The notes: generated from the letters alone by a model not told the origin. A stretch of 64,000 bases of DNA from Phycobacter sedimenti (GCF_038148855.1 NZ_JBBVGR010000005.1:186001-250000), one strand, 5' to 3'. Numbered from the stretch's first letter, positions 1-8,832 are shown. Made by a program: numbers and translations.

Positions 1-63
1 GTATCTACCTGATGTGTTCGCTCACAGCATCCATTCTCCGGGAACAGGTATCTTCATAAAGCC

Positions 64-897
64 ATGAAACACATCGACATCGCCGGGTTGACCATCGGCA
101 ATGACTGTCCGCTGACAGTGATTGCCGGCCCTTGTCAGCTGGAAACCGCCGATCATGCCCGCATGATTGCGGCAAGAATGAAAGAGGCCTGTGAGGCCGC
201 CGGGGCGCAGTATGTGTTCAAGGCTTCATACGACAAAGCCAATCGAACCTCGCTGTCCGGCATGCGCGGCCTCGGCATAGACGAGGGACTGAAGGTGCTC
301 GGCGATATTCGCCGGGAATTCGATGTCCCCGTCCTGACCGACGTTCACACCGAGGATCAATGCGCCGTGGCCGCCGAGGCCGTGGACATCCTGCAGATCC
401 CTGCGTTTCTCTGCCGTCAGACAGACATGCTGCTGGCGGCGGGACGCACCGGAAAGGCAGTCAACATCAAGAAGGGGCAATTCCTTGCGCCCTGGGACAT
501 GGCCAATGTGGTCGCCAAGGTCGAAAGCACCGGCAACGAGAACATCCTGCTGACCGAGCGTGGCGCATCCTTCGGATACAACACGCTCGTGGCCGATATG
601 CGGTCTTTGCCAATCATGGCGCAGACCGGCTACCCCGTTGTCATGGACGCAACCCACGCCGTACAACAGCCGGGTGGACAGGGCGGATCATCCGGTGGAA
701 AGCGTGAATTTGCCCCTGTCATGGCCCGCGCTGCTGTCTCATTGGGCATTTCTGCCGTTTTTATTGAAACTCACGAAGATCCTGATCGCGCGCCCTCGGA
801 TGGGCCGAATATGATCTACCTCGATGATATGCCAAAACTGGTTGAAACGCTCATGGCCTTCGATCGTCTGGCAAAAGCAAACCCGATTACGATTTAA
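64..897 (+). CDS. kdsA: 3-deoxy-8-phosphooctulonate synthase (KdsA)
   Basis: Cytosolic enzyme condensing phosphoenolpyruvate with arabinose 5-phosphate to Kdo 8-phosphate, a precursor of the LPS inner core. The 277-residue length is usual for KdsA. Visible motifs are AGPCQLE near residues 21-27, KASYDKANR near 54-62, NIKKGQF, ERGASFGYN and DATHAVQQPG. Cys24 sits where metal-dependent KdsA enzymes place a metal-ligand cysteine and E. coli KdsA has asparagine, so a metal-dependent enzyme is inferred. A phosphohexomutase gene follows 19 bp downstream on the same strand, suggesting a shared sugar-precursor operon. The bases before the start show no strong ribosome binding site. Confidence 0.96.
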   Translation: MKHIDIAGLTIGNDCPLTVIAGPCQLETADHARMIAARMKEACEAAGAQYVFKASYDKANRTSLSGMRGLGIDEGLKVLGDIRREFDVPVLTDVHTEDQCAVAAEAVDILQIPAFLCRQTDMLLAAGRTGKAVNIKKGQFLAPWDMANVVAKVESTGNENILLTERGASFGYNTLVADMRSLPIMAQTGYPVVMDATHAVQQPGGQGGSSGGKREFAPVMARAAVSLGISAVFIETHEDPDRAPSDGPNMIYLDDMPKLVETLMAFDRLAKANPITI

Positions 898-916
898 AAC
901 CCGAAAGGGACCTTTT

Positions 917-2413
917 ATGCCTAAACCCATCTCTCCAGTGACGCCCAATACCTGGTCCTTTCTGCGCGATCCGATGATTACGCCCACCGGTTTTCGCGAA
1001 TATGACGCCCGCTGGAAATACCCCGAGGAAATCAACCTGCCGGGCATGACAGCGCTTGGTCTGGGTCTTGGCACCCAGATGCACAAGCGCGGGATCGAGC
1101 CGGTCATTGCTGTCGGAAACGACTACCGCGACTATTCTCTGGCGATCAAACAGGCGCTGATCCTGGGCCTCATGCAGGCGGGGATCCAGGTCAAGGACAT
1201 CGGTCCGGCTGTCTCTCCCATGGCGTATTTTGCCCAGTTCCACCTGGATGTGCCTGCCGTGGCCATGGTCACCGCCAGCCACAACCCCAACGGCTGGACC
1301 GGGGTCAAGATGGGCTTTGACCGCCCGCTGACCCATGGCCCCGACGAGATGGCAGAGCTGCGCGACATCGTGCTGAACGGCGAAGGTGTTGCCCGCGAGG
1401 GTGGCTCTTATGAATTCGTCGATGGCGTCAAGGAAGCCTATCTTGACGATCTGGTGGGCGATTTCAAAATGACCCGCAAGCTGAAGGTGGTCTGCGCCAC
1501 CGGCAACGGAACGGCGTCGGCCTTTGGGCCTGAGCTGTTCGAACGGATCGGTGTCGAGGTGGTCCCCAGCCACAATAAGCTGGACTACACCTTCCCCAAC
1601 TACAACCCCAACCCCGAAGCCATGGAAATGCTTCATGACATGTCGGACACCGTCAAAGCCTCGGGTGCGGATTTCGCGCTGGGGTTTGACGGCGATGGCG
1701 ATCGCTGCGGCGTGGTGGACGACGAGGGAGAAGAAATCTTTGCCGACAAGGTGGGCGTCATCATGGCCCGTGACCTCAGCAAGATCTACCCCAACGCAAC
1801 CTTCGTGGCGGATGTGAAATCCACCGGGCTGTTTGCATCGGATCCCGAGCTGCAGAAGAACGGCGTCACTGCCGACTACTGGAAAACCGGCCACAGCCAC
1901 ATGAAACGGCGGGTAAAGGAAATCGGTGCGCTGGCCGGATTCGAAAAGTCTGGCCACTACTTTCTGGCCGAGCCCGTGGGACGTGGCTATGACTGCGGCA
2001 TGCGCGTGGCTGTCGAGATCTGCAAGCTGATGGACCGCAACCCGGACATGAAAATGTCGGACCTGCGCAAGGCCCTGCCCAAGACCTGGTCAACCCCGAC
2101 CATGTCCCCCTATTGCGCCGATACCGAAAAATACACCGTTCTGGAGCGACTGGTGGAGAAACTGGTCGCCAAGGCCGAAGCCGGAGAGACCGTCGCAGGC
2201 CGCCCGATCAAAGAGGTGGTCACGGTCAATGGTGCCCGCGTGATCCTGGACAATGGCTCCTGGGGGCTGGTGCGCGCATCCTCGAACACGCCGAACCTCG
2301 TGGTGGTCTGCGAAAGCAGCGAAAGCGAAGCGGAAATGCGCGCGATCTTTGCCGACATCGATGCGGTGATCCGCACCGAGCCCCTGGTGGGAGATTACGA
2401 TCAGACCATCTGA
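917..2413 (+). CDS. Phosphomannomutase/phosphoglucomutase family protein
   Basis: Alpha-D-phosphohexomutase of 498 residues, interconverting hexose 6-phosphate and hexose 1-phosphate for nucleotide-sugar and exopolysaccharide synthesis. Three family signatures are readable: the phosphoserine loop TASHNPNGWTG near residues 115-125, the metal loop GFDGDGDR near 255-262, and the sugar-binding loop EKSGHYF near 348-354. The reading frame stays open upstream into kdsA, but the ATG at 917 follows a GAAAGGGA ribosome binding site and gives the normal family N-terminus. Substrate preference for mannose or glucose phosphate cannot be read from the sequence. A strong hairpin follows the stop codon. Confidence 0.93.
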   Translation: MPKPISPVTPNTWSFLRDPMITPTGFREYDARWKYPEEINLPGMTALGLGLGTQMHKRGIEPVIAVGNDYRDYSLAIKQALILGLMQAGIQVKDIGPAVSPMAYFAQFHLDVPAVAMVTASHNPNGWTGVKMGFDRPLTHGPDEMAELRDIVLNGEGVAREGGSYEFVDGVKEAYLDDLVGDFKMTRKLKVVCATGNGTASAFGPELFERIGVEVVPSHNKLDYTFPNYNPNPEAMEMLHDMSDTVKASGADFALGFDGDGDRCGVVDDEGEEIFADKVGVIMARDLSKIYPNATFVADVKSTGLFASDPELQKNGVTADYWKTGHSHMKRRVKEIGALAGFEKSGHYFLAEPVGRGYDCGMRVAVEICKLMDRNPDMKMSDLRKALPKTWSTPTMSPYCADTEKYTVLERLVEKLVAKAEAGETVAGRPIKEVVTVNGARVILDNGSWGLVRASSNTPNLVVVCESSESEAEMRAIFADIDAVIRTEPLVGDYDQTI

Positions 2414-2459
2414 TCGGAAGGCTTTAGAGGTATTTCGCCTGGCTTGCGCCAGTCGACCG

Positions 2460-2490
2460 GCGCGCCCACCTTTGGTGGGCGCGCTGCTGT
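2460..2490 (+). terminator. Hairpin terminator after the phosphohexomutase gene
   Basis: An 11-bp perfect inverted repeat, GCGCGCCCACC (2460-2470) and GGTGGGCGCGC (2474-2484), has a TTT loop and is followed by TGCTGTTT. It lies between the end of the phosphohexomutase gene and the end of the convergent AsmA gene, so it may stop transcription from both sides. The T tract is short. Confidence 0.7.
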
Positions 2491-2520
2491 TTACAAAGGA
2501 TGCGCTCCTAGGATCCGTAC

Positions 2521-4467
2521 TCAGTTACCCTGCAACAGCCGCAAGAGCTGCTCTTTGGCCTCCTGCTCGATCCGGTCCTTGATCACCTCGTTCAGATCCG
2601 CATCAGGCGCGATCTCGGTCTCCAGCTCCTCGCTCAGCTTTTCACGCACCCGCTCCTTGGCCTGATCCTCGATCTCTTCGACCTTGGGGCGCAGGGCAGA
2701 TTGCAGATCCGGGCGGATCTTGGGCGCACTCCAGGGACCGGTGATGGCCACCGGGATAGACAGTCCAACTCCGCCGTCGGAGCCTTGCAGCGTTGGCGTG
2801 AAGCGATAGTCGAGATCACGCGCACCAAGGCCGATCCGCCCGGCACCGTCAGCTCTCAGCCCCTTGATCGACACCAGAAGATCCGGGTTCTGCAGATTGC
2901 CATCCTTCATCGTGTAGCCACCGGTCAGACTATCGAAGACAGTGCTGCCGCCGTTGCCGCGCCCCGCGCGCATCAACCCTTCCAGATCGAAGCCGGTGAA
3001 AAAGCCCTTGCCGACCTCAAGCCACCCCTTGCCGCTGAGCGAGCGCATGATCGCATCGATCGAGTTGCCAACACCGAGAAACTCCAGTTCGCCCAGGGCC
3101 GCACCATGCAGCCGCGAATAGCCCGCCGTCTGCCCCAAGGCCTGCTCCAGCTGAATATCGTTGAATGCCAGCTTGCCCCCCACGGAAAGGCCGCTGCGAT
3201 TGTTGGCCACAAGCTGGCCCGTGACCTGCCCTCCAAACAGGGCGGCAGGCTGCGCGGTCATGACGGCCCGGGCACGATCGATTGTCAGCGTGAGCTTGCT
3301 TTCCCCAAGGCTGTATCCCGCAGCACTGAGGCTCTTGAAGGTCAGGACAGCCGTGCCATTGACAGTCGAAAGTGCAGAGGCATCGATCCGCTCCATTGGC
3401 CAGCCGTCGGCGCCGACCCCGCCGCCGGAACCAGAGCCACCGCCGGAGGTCCCAGTCGCCAGCCCCGGAAAGGACAACGCACCTGCCGACAGCTGCGCGG
3501 TCACCTCTGGGACGTCCTTCAGGACAAGATCCAGCGCCCCCTGGATCAGGTTTCCATCGAGATCAAGCGACAGATCCCGCAGGGCAAGGCGCCCATCCGG
3601 GGTGTATGTCGCATCCGCCCCAACCACGGCAGCCTGACCTGTGCCCTTGGGCAGGGCCACGTCTGCCGCCCCGAATGCGCCAGCAAAGGCGGCCGTGTCC
3701 GAGGTCTTGAGCGTGATGCGACCGCTTCCTGCGCCGTCAATCCCGGCGCGACCGTCAAAACGCAAGACGCCACCGGGCGCCGTCACCGTTGCGCCCACCG
3801 AAGATACCTTGCCCGCAAGGAACTCTGAAAAGGTGCCAACCTCGCCGTTGATCTGAACCGGAGCCCCGGCTGGACGCAAAGTTGCCTCCATGTTCACGGT
3901 ACCGCCCGGATCCGGCCAGCTGAGCGCCAGATCCACCGCCTTCATTTCGACCACCTCTCCGCCGTGTGGCGCATAGCGCAAAGAGGCGCTGGTCAGGACC
4001 AGCTTTTCGATCTGCACCGGCAAAGCAGCACTAGCCGTCTCGGGATCAGGTGAGGCAGCGGCCGAATGGCCGACCTCGGCATCCGGGGTCATCACCCAGT
4101 TGCCGGTCCCGTCAGCCCGCGTGGCCAGATTGAGATGCGGCAGCAGCGCCGTGATTTCGGTCACCCGCACCTTGCCGCGCAACAGATCAGCTGCCGATAC
4201 GCCAATGGACATCCGCGCGGCCTGCAGCATCGGCTCAGGCCCCGCCCAATCGGCATTGGAAAGAGTCACCCGCTCGGTCCTGACCCCCAGCACCGGCCAG
4301 AGTGTGAAGCCTACATCGCCCTGGAATTCCAGCTTGCGGCCGGTCTGCGCTTCAAGCTGCTGCGCCGCGAGAGATGCCACTTTTTCCCCCGGCAGCATCA
4401 TCACGACGCCAATGAGCAGCGCCAGCGTCAAGACAATTGCCGAAAGAACCCGAATGATCAGCCGCAT
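2521..4467 (-). CDS. AsmA family protein
   Basis: Large envelope protein of 648 residues. It has one N-terminal membrane segment (about residues 1-22), followed by the AsmA-type region and a C-terminal part built from repeated beta-rich motifs with a charged, glutamate-rich tail. AsmA-like proteins are linked to outer-membrane assembly or inter-membrane lipid transport. The start at 4467 was chosen because GGGGAGGG precedes the ATG and the hydrophobic segment then begins at residue 3; the frame is open for 18 more codons upstream. The mid-region has a low-complexity Gly/Ser stretch near residue 350. rimO lies upstream on the same strand. Confidence 0.85.
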   Translation of the reverse strand: MRLIIRVLSAIVLTLALLIGVVMMLPGEKVASLAAQQLEAQTGRKLEFQGDVGFTLWPVLGVRTERVTLSNADWAGPEPMLQAARMSIGVSAADLLRGKVRVTEITALLPHLNLATRADGTGNWVMTPDAEVGHSAAASPDPETASAALPVQIEKLVLTSASLRYAPHGGEVVEMKAVDLALSWPDPGGTVNMEATLRPAGAPVQINGEVGTFSEFLAGKVSSVGATVTAPGGVLRFDGRAGIDGAGSGRITLKTSDTAAFAGAFGAADVALPKGTGQAAVVGADATYTPDGRLALRDLSLDLDGNLIQGALDLVLKDVPEVTAQLSAGALSFPGLATGTSGGGSGSGGGVGADGWPMERIDASALSTVNGTAVLTFKSLSAAGYSLGESKLTLTIDRARAVMTAQPAALFGGQVTGQLVANNRSGLSVGGKLAFNDIQLEQALGQTAGYSRLHGAALGELEFLGVGNSIDAIMRSLSGKGWLEVGKGFFTGFDLEGLMRAGRGNGGSTVFDSLTGGYTMKDGNLQNPDLLVSIKGLRADGAGRIGLGARDLDYRFTPTLQGSDGGVGLSIPVAITGPWSAPKIRPDLQSALRPKVEEIEDQAKERVREKLSEELETEIAPDADLNEVIKDRIEQEAKEQLLRLLQGN

Positions 4468-4585
4468 AGCGCCCTCCCCTGCCTGTAGGGCCAAGGATAC
4501 AGCGCGCCCCGACGGGTGCAATAGCCGGGCAAAAGAACCGCCTTCGAAATCCGGCCCGTTCTTCGGTCTTCAGTCCACAAGATGC

Positions 4586-6007
4586 CTAGGATGGCGAGTT
4601 GCCTTCCACCAGTGCCCCCCAAAGGTCATACTCCCCGGCCTCGTCCACCTCGACGGTGACCAGATCCCCGACGTTCAGACCTTCGGCACCCTCGTCGATA
4701 AAGAGGTTACCGTCGATTTCCGGCGCGTCGGCCTTGGTGCGACAGGTGGCGATGCCGTCCGCGTCGATGTCGTCGACAATGACCTGGCAGATCTGGCCGA
4801 CCTTGGCCGCCAGCTTGGCCTCGGAAATGGCCTGCGCCTTTTCCATGAAGCGTTCCCAGCGCTCCTGCTTGATCTCTTCGGGCACGTGATCCGGCAGATC
4901 GTTAGAGCGCGCCCCGGCCACGTTTTCATACTTGAAGCAGCCCACCCGGTCGAGCTGCGCCTCATCCATCCAGTCCAGCAGATGCTGAAACTCGGCCTCG
5001 GTTTCTCCGGGATAGCCCACGATGAAGGTCGAACGCAGGGTGATGTCCGGGCAAATCTCGCGCCAGGCGCGGATTTCATCCAGCGTTCTGGCCGCCGCCG
5101 CAGGGCGCGCCATGCGTTTCAGCACATCCGGGTGGGCGTGCTGAAACGGAATGTCCAGATAGGGCAGAAGGGCGTTGTCCGGGTCCGCCATCAGCGGGAT
5201 CAGCTCGCGCACGTGGGGGTACGGGTAGACGTAGTGCAACCGCACCCAGAGGTCCGAAGCGGGCGCCAGCTCGCCCAGCGCGCGGGAGAGGTCAGTAATA
5301 TGGCTGCGGATCTCTCCGTCTTTCCACGGGTTCACGTCATACTTGCGATCCAGCCCATAGGCCGAGGTGTCCTGGCTGATGACCAGAAGCTCCCGCACGC
5401 CCGCGTTCACCAGCTTCTCTGCCTCGCGCAGCACCGCATGGGCCGGGCGCGAGGCAAGACGTCCGCGCATGTCGGGGATGATGCAGAACTTGCACTTGTG
5501 ATTGCACCCTTCCGAGATCTTCAGATAGCTGAAATGGCGCGGGGTCAGGCTGACACCGGTTGCAGGCAACAGGTCGACAAATGGATCGGGCGCAGGCGGC
5601 ACGGCGGCGTGCACGGCATCCAGCACCTGTTCGTATTGATGCGGGCCGGTGACCGCCAGGATGCGCGGGTGATGCTCGCGGATGTAATCCGGCTCGGCCC
5701 CCAGACAGCCCGTGACGATGACCTTGCCGTTTTCCTTCAGCGCCTCGCCAATGGCCTCAAGGCTTTCAGCCTTGGCGCTGTCGAGAAACCCGCAGGTGTT
5801 GACGATCACCGCATCGGCGCCCGCGTAATCGGCAGAGATGCCATAGCCTTCGGCGCGCAGCCGGGTCAGGATCCGCTCGCTGTCCACCAGTGCCTTGGGG
5901 CAGCCAAGGGACACCATTCCGAGGGTCGGCTGGCCCTCGCGAGGCGCGTCACCAAACTGGGCTTTGGGGGCAAGGTCGGGGCGGAGATCTGGCGGATTGC
6001 TTGTCAT
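4586..6007 (-). CDS. rimO: Ribosomal protein uS12 methylthiotransferase RimO
   Basis: Radical SAM enzyme of 473 residues that adds a methylthio group to an aspartate of ribosomal protein S12. The order is an N-terminal MTTase domain (VSLGCPKALVDSER near residue 30), a radical SAM core with the CNHKCKFC cluster motif, and a C-terminal TRAM domain. The phrase SLGCPKALVDSE is characteristic of RimO rather than MiaB. The frame is open far upstream into GC-rich sequence without protein-like character, so the ATG at 6007 is preferred. The first 25 residues are a proline-rich extension before the conserved domain. Confidence 0.94.
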   Translation of the reverse strand: MTSNPPDLRPDLAPKAQFGDAPREGQPTLGMVSLGCPKALVDSERILTRLRAEGYGISADYAGADAVIVNTCGFLDSAKAESLEAIGEALKENGKVIVTGCLGAEPDYIREHHPRILAVTGPHQYEQVLDAVHAAVPPAPDPFVDLLPATGVSLTPRHFSYLKISEGCNHKCKFCIIPDMRGRLASRPAHAVLREAEKLVNAGVRELLVISQDTSAYGLDRKYDVNPWKDGEIRSHITDLSRALGELAPASDLWVRLHYVYPYPHVRELIPLMADPDNALLPYLDIPFQHAHPDVLKRMARPAAAARTLDEIRAWREICPDITLRSTFIVGYPGETEAEFQHLLDWMDEAQLDRVGCFKYENVAGARSNDLPDHVPEEIKQERWERFMEKAQAISEAKLAAKVGQICQVIVDDIDADGIATCRTKADAPEIDGNLFIDEGAEGLNVGDLVTVEVDEAGEYDLWGALVEGNSPS

Positions 6008-6079
6008 GGCTGCGCATATAGTACGCGAACCAAGGTTTGGGAATGGATGTTTTCGCCTGACAGCTCCGCGCCGCATAGC

Positions 6080-6095
6080 GGCGCCGGGCCCAAGG
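6080..6095. repeat. 16-bp GC-rich palindromic core, copy 1
   Basis: GGCGCCGGGCCCAAGG here is identical to a 16-bp stretch at 10896-10911. It abuts a perfect hairpin GCGCCGC-ATA-GCGGCGC at 6068-6084. The copy lies in the region upstream of rimO. It may be a fragment of a dispersed intergenic repeat; only two copies are visible in this window. Confidence 0.45.
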
Positions 6096-6203
6096 CCGCC
6101 AGCGGGTCTTGGCGCAGCCAAGGCAGGCGCGGGCGCGGGAGCACGCCGCGTTGGCGCCCCCGGCGGACCGGGATCAGGCGATGGGCATTGGAACGGACCA
6201 GGG

Positions 6204-6476
6204 TCACTCCGCAGTGGCGTCTTGCGCCCCGCGCAGGCTGCGCAGGCGGTCGGCGTTGTTGCACCCGTCTGGCGCCTCTGAGGCATGCTCATGGACGGCC
6301 AGCCAGCGTTCGCATTTTTCAGCGCAATCGCAGGCCCTGCAGCGGTTGACCATCCTCGCCCATTCCGCAGGAGATATCTTCCCGTCGGCAAAGGCCTTTG
6401 CCAGATCCACGTCAACGGTCTTCGCCATGAGACCGAACAGTCTCAGGTGGACGAGCGCATCACCCAGTGGCTGCAT
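6204..6476 (-). CDS. DUF6455 family cysteine-rich protein (copy 2 of a tandem pair)
   Basis: Small soluble protein of 90 residues with no signal peptide. A central CRACDCAEKCERWL motif (residues about 46-59) aligns with CRRCAHPDTCAVWL in the gene just upstream, so the two are tandem paralogues. This matches the uncharacterised DUF6455 family, which is common in Rhodobacteraceae. The four clustered cysteines could bind a metal or an iron-sulfur cluster; that is inference. The ATG at 6476 has an AGAGG ribosome binding site. Both copies probably share the promoter near 6850-6890. Confidence 0.72.
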   Translation of the reverse strand: MQPLGDALVHLRLFGLMAKTVDVDLAKAFADGKISPAEWARMVNRCRACDCAEKCERWLAVHEHASEAPDGCNNADRLRSLRGAQDATAE

Positions 6477-6533
6477 GATGAAACCTCTTGTTTGCGAAGT
6501 GACTTACGTTGTGACGACCAGTCCCTGTCCCAA

Positions 6534-6818
6534 TCACTCGGACGGCTCTCGCAGGTATCCCAGCAAATCTCTGTTGCGGCAGTAGTCAGGGGTATCTCCT
6601 GCGATCGCCTCTCCCTTTTGGGACTGCAGCCAGACCGCGCATGTGTCAGGATGCGCACAGCGCCTGCAGCGCAGGACAGCCTCGCCGATTTCGTCAAAGT
6701 CGAGCCGCCCCGCGATGGCTTCTTCCTGCAGGTCCAACCCGAGCGAGCGCCCCATGTCGTCAAACAGGGCCGCATGCGTCCTGAGTGTGCCTCTCTCCCT
6801 GAGTGAGCAATCATCCAT
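6534..6818 (-). CDS. DUF6455 family cysteine-rich protein (copy 1 of a tandem pair)
   Basis: Protein of 94 residues carrying the motif CRRCAHPDTCAVWL near residue 50 and a C-terminal helical tail with one further cysteine. It is a paralogue of the gene 58 bp downstream. The function of DUF6455 is unknown. The ATG at 6818 was chosen because similarity to the paralogue begins soon after it; the upstream open frame is arginine/proline-rich and not protein-like. An FNR-like box lies about 60-70 bp before the start, suggesting oxygen-responsive expression. The paired cysteines would suit a redox or metal role. Confidence 0.72.
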   Translation of the reverse strand: MDDCSLRERGTLRTHAALFDDMGRSLGLDLQEEAIAGRLDFDEIGEAVLRCRRCAHPDTCAVWLQSQKGEAIAGDTPDYCRNRDLLGYLREPSE

Positions 6819-6876
6819 CGCGTGTTCTCCCGGTTGCGTTGCAGGCAAAAGGGTATCAGGGAAGGGAAAATCCACC

Positions 6877-6890
6877 TTGATGCAGGTCAA
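6877..6890 (-). promoter_or_regulatory. Putative FNR/FnrL box upstream of the DUF6455 pair
   Basis: TTGATGCAGGTCAA has the dyad TTGAT-N4-GTCAA, one base from the canonical FNR site TTGAT-N4-ATCAA. On the minus strand it lies about 30 bp before a possible -10 element TGATAC (6853-6858), a spacing suitable for activation. The site is a motif match only. Confidence 0.5.
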
Positions 6891-6919
6891 TGCGCCCCGC
6901 CACGCACCACGGGGCTGCG

Positions 6920-7276
6920 TCAGAGATCCGCCAGATAGGCGCGCACCGCGTCCTGAACGCGGCGAAACCGGTCGCCGCCCAGTTTCTTGCCCCCGTACCA
7001 ACGGGTGACGACGATCATGTGGTCACTCAGCCCCTCGCGCTCCATCATGCGCAGGATGACCATGCCCGCGCCGCTTTCTCCGTCGTCCGCCTTGAGGCCG
7101 CCGGTGGGCAGGATGGCCGCCCAGGTGTTGTGGGTCGCCTTGGCGTAGGCACGCTCTGTCTTGAGTTCGGCCAGCATCGCATCCACTTCCTCGCGCGAAG
7201 AGACCTTCGCACCGCTTACCGCGTAGCGCGAGCCGCGATCAGTCAGGACAACACCGAGCTTGCGCAGATCCACCAT
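6920..7276 (-). CDS. YigZ/IMPACT family protein (UPF0029), short form
   Basis: Protein of 118 residues with core motifs of the YigZ/IMPACT N-terminal domain: HNTWA near residue 49, DDGESGAG near 64-71, and VVTRWYGGKKLGG near 88-100. E. coli YigZ is about 200 residues with a second C-terminal domain, which is absent here. The whole IMPACT domain is still present, so this looks like a naturally short family member rather than a broken gene. The role is unclear; family members interact with translation or regulate elongation factors. It starts 8 bp downstream of the stop of the M48 protease gene, consistent with co-transcription. Confidence 0.85.
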   Translation of the reverse strand: MVDLRKLGVVLTDRGSRYAVSGAKVSSREEVDAMLAELKTERAYAKATHNTWAAILPTGGLKADDGESGAGMVILRMMEREGLSDHMIVVTRWYGGKKLGGDRFRRVQDAVRAYLADL

Positions 7277-7284
7277 CCCCAGGC

Positions 7285-8010
7285 TCAGTTCAGCCCGTAG
7301 CGTGTGATGGTATCCTGCACGGTACGGACCCGGTCCGGATTGGCGGGGTGGGTGCCGAGGAACCTGTCACCGGGATCCGGCAGCCTGTCAAAGAATCTCA
7401 CTCCGACGCTGGGACGGTAGCCGGCCTTGTGGGTGATGAGGGTGCCGAGCCTGTCTGCCTCCAGTTCGAACTCCTTGGAATAACTGCGCGCGCCAACAAT
7501 AGCGCCAAGATCCTGTGCATTCGATATTTCGGCAGCGTTTGCCCCTGCGAGGCTCGCAAGACCCGCAAGCAGAACCGAGCCGGCAACGGCATTCTGCTGC
7601 TGGCGCGCCAGGTGCCCTTCGATGTGGTGCGCAGCCTCATGAGCCATGACAAAGGCCAGCTCGTCCTGGTTGGCGATCTGCCCCAGCATGGAGCGCGTAA
7701 AGGTGATGACCGGGCGGCCAGCGCTGGACAGGCTCTGATAGGCATTTGGCGGAGCCTGAGGGTCGGGGTCGATCCCGATCGCAAAATCGCAGTTCATACC
7801 TTGGGTCTGGGTCCGGCAGGTCTGCTCGGCCACGGGCTCCACCCGCGCCTTGACCGTAGCAAAGGCACCCAGGGCTTCTTGTGGAGATAATCCGGCAACT
7901 CTGCCGCCAGCGCCGCCGGAGCTTGGAGCATCCGGGGTCTGAAGCGGCGGCACCGGTACCGAACAGGCCGCCAAGACCCCAAGAAGCAAAGTCAAAATCA
8001 CATAGCGCAT
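7285..8010 (-). CDS. M48 family metalloprotease, predicted lipoprotein
   Basis: Protein of 241 residues with a lipoprotein signal peptide: hydrophobic residues 4-14 and a lipobox LAAC with the lipidated cysteine at residue 16. The zinc-protease motif HEAAHH starts at residue 124 (His124, Glu125, His128), and the downstream EADRLG near residue 175 supplies the third ligand of M48 enzymes. It is probably anchored in the periplasm and may degrade or chaperone envelope proteins, like LoiP/BepA relatives but without TPR repeats. It is divergent from the small gene at 8177 and is followed closely by the YigZ-like gene. Confidence 0.9.
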   Translation of the reverse strand: MRYVILTLLLGVLAACSVPVPPLQTPDAPSSGGAGGRVAGLSPQEALGAFATVKARVEPVAEQTCRTQTQGMNCDFAIGIDPDPQAPPNAYQSLSSAGRPVITFTRSMLGQIANQDELAFVMAHEAAHHIEGHLARQQQNAVAGSVLLAGLASLAGANAAEISNAQDLGAIVGARSYSKEFELEADRLGTLITHKAGYRPSVGVRFFDRLPDPGDRFLGTHPANPDRVRTVQDTITRYGLN

Positions 8011-8176
8011 AAGGCCATCCTTGTCTTCATCGCACAGTCATAAGAGCCGGACAGCGCAAGGATCAACCACCCATCCGGATCTATCAAGCCGCTCTCTGCG
8101 TTTTCGGCCTGCCAGAGCGCCTTTTCGCCCGCAGGACCACTTGCCAATCCGAGCAAGGCAATGGCAAAATCGAACC

Positions 8177-8431
8177 ATGTTTACCATCGAACACGAATTC
8201 GACTCGACCATCGTGACCCTCGTTGATGAAGGCGAGGCTCCGCTTCTGGAAGATGTCATCATCAACGCCTTCTCAGAATGCGTCACGGTAGAACAATTTG
8301 ATCCCCGCACCGACCGTGTGGAAAAAATCACCCTGTCATACGGACAGCTTCGCGATCTGGCAGCCGCGCTGGACCTGCCAGAGGGTGTCTATCGTCTGGT
8401 CCCTGAGGGGGCCGAGGGCACCAAGGAGTAA
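8177..8431 (+). CDS. Conserved hypothetical protein, 84 residues
   Basis: Small acidic soluble protein with no signal peptide and no cysteine cluster. It has an N-terminal beta-like stretch (TIEHEFDSTIVTLVD) and a C-terminal part ending in PEGVYRLVPEG. The frame is open upstream, but the ATG at 8177 begins a compact protein-like sequence, whereas upstream residues are Arg/Ser/Pro-rich. No function recognised. It ends 3 bp before the convergent DUF167 gene. Divergent transcription from the M48 protease gene suggests the two promoters share 8010-8177. Confidence 0.65.
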   Translation: MFTIEHEFDSTIVTLVDEGEAPLLEDVIINAFSECVTVEQFDPRTDRVEKITLSYGQLRDLAAALDLPEGVYRLVPEGAEGTKE

Positions 8432-8434
8432 GGC

Positions 8435-8728
8435 TCAGCCGATCCCGGCTGCTCCGCCCGCCAGAACAAAGACCTTGTCACGCGACGCCGCACCCCGTTG
8501 CAGTTTAAGATCCGAGGGCGCAACACCCAATGCGCTTGCGAGAAGAGCGCGAACCGCATCGTTTGCCTTTCCGTTTTCGGGTGCCGCTGTCACAAGCACC
8601 TTCAGCCCCTCTCCTGTCCGCTGGACAGCATTGCCAGACGCCCTTGGAACAGCCCGAACCGAAATGCTCGCTCCGGGCACTGCAAGGTCAGAAAGGTCAG
8701 GCAAATCTCTTTTCTTGGGTCGCCTCAT
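8435..8728 (-). CDS. DUF167 family protein (YggU-like)
   Basis: Protein of 97 residues with the family hallmark TAAPENGKAND near residues 48-58 and the preceding ISVRAVPRAS strand. YggU-like proteins are small conserved proteins of unknown biochemical role. The length is normal for the family. The C-terminus is alanine/glycine-rich (VLAGGAAGIG). It is convergent with the small gene at 8177-8431 with a 3-bp gap and divergent from the SnoaL-like gene. Confidence 0.88.
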   Translation of the reverse strand: MRRPKKRDLPDLSDLAVPGASISVRAVPRASGNAVQRTGEGLKVLVTAAPENGKANDAVRALLASALGVAPSDLKLQRGAASRDKVFVLAGGAAGIG

Positions 8729-8832
8729 GTTCGCTCCGTGTCGAATTTACTCCACCTCACGTTGAAACCCCCTATACATGGGCGCCCCAACCGGGTCACA
8801 CTGCCCTAACATATCGCTATCCGGTGTCACAA

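Noticed and set aside
4100..6349. Long open frame opposite asmA and rimO (749 codons)
   Set aside because: It runs antisense through two certain genes and shows no domain motif.
6920..7276. Truncated pseudogene of YigZ
   Set aside because: The whole conserved IMPACT domain is present, with good start and stop; a short form is more likely.
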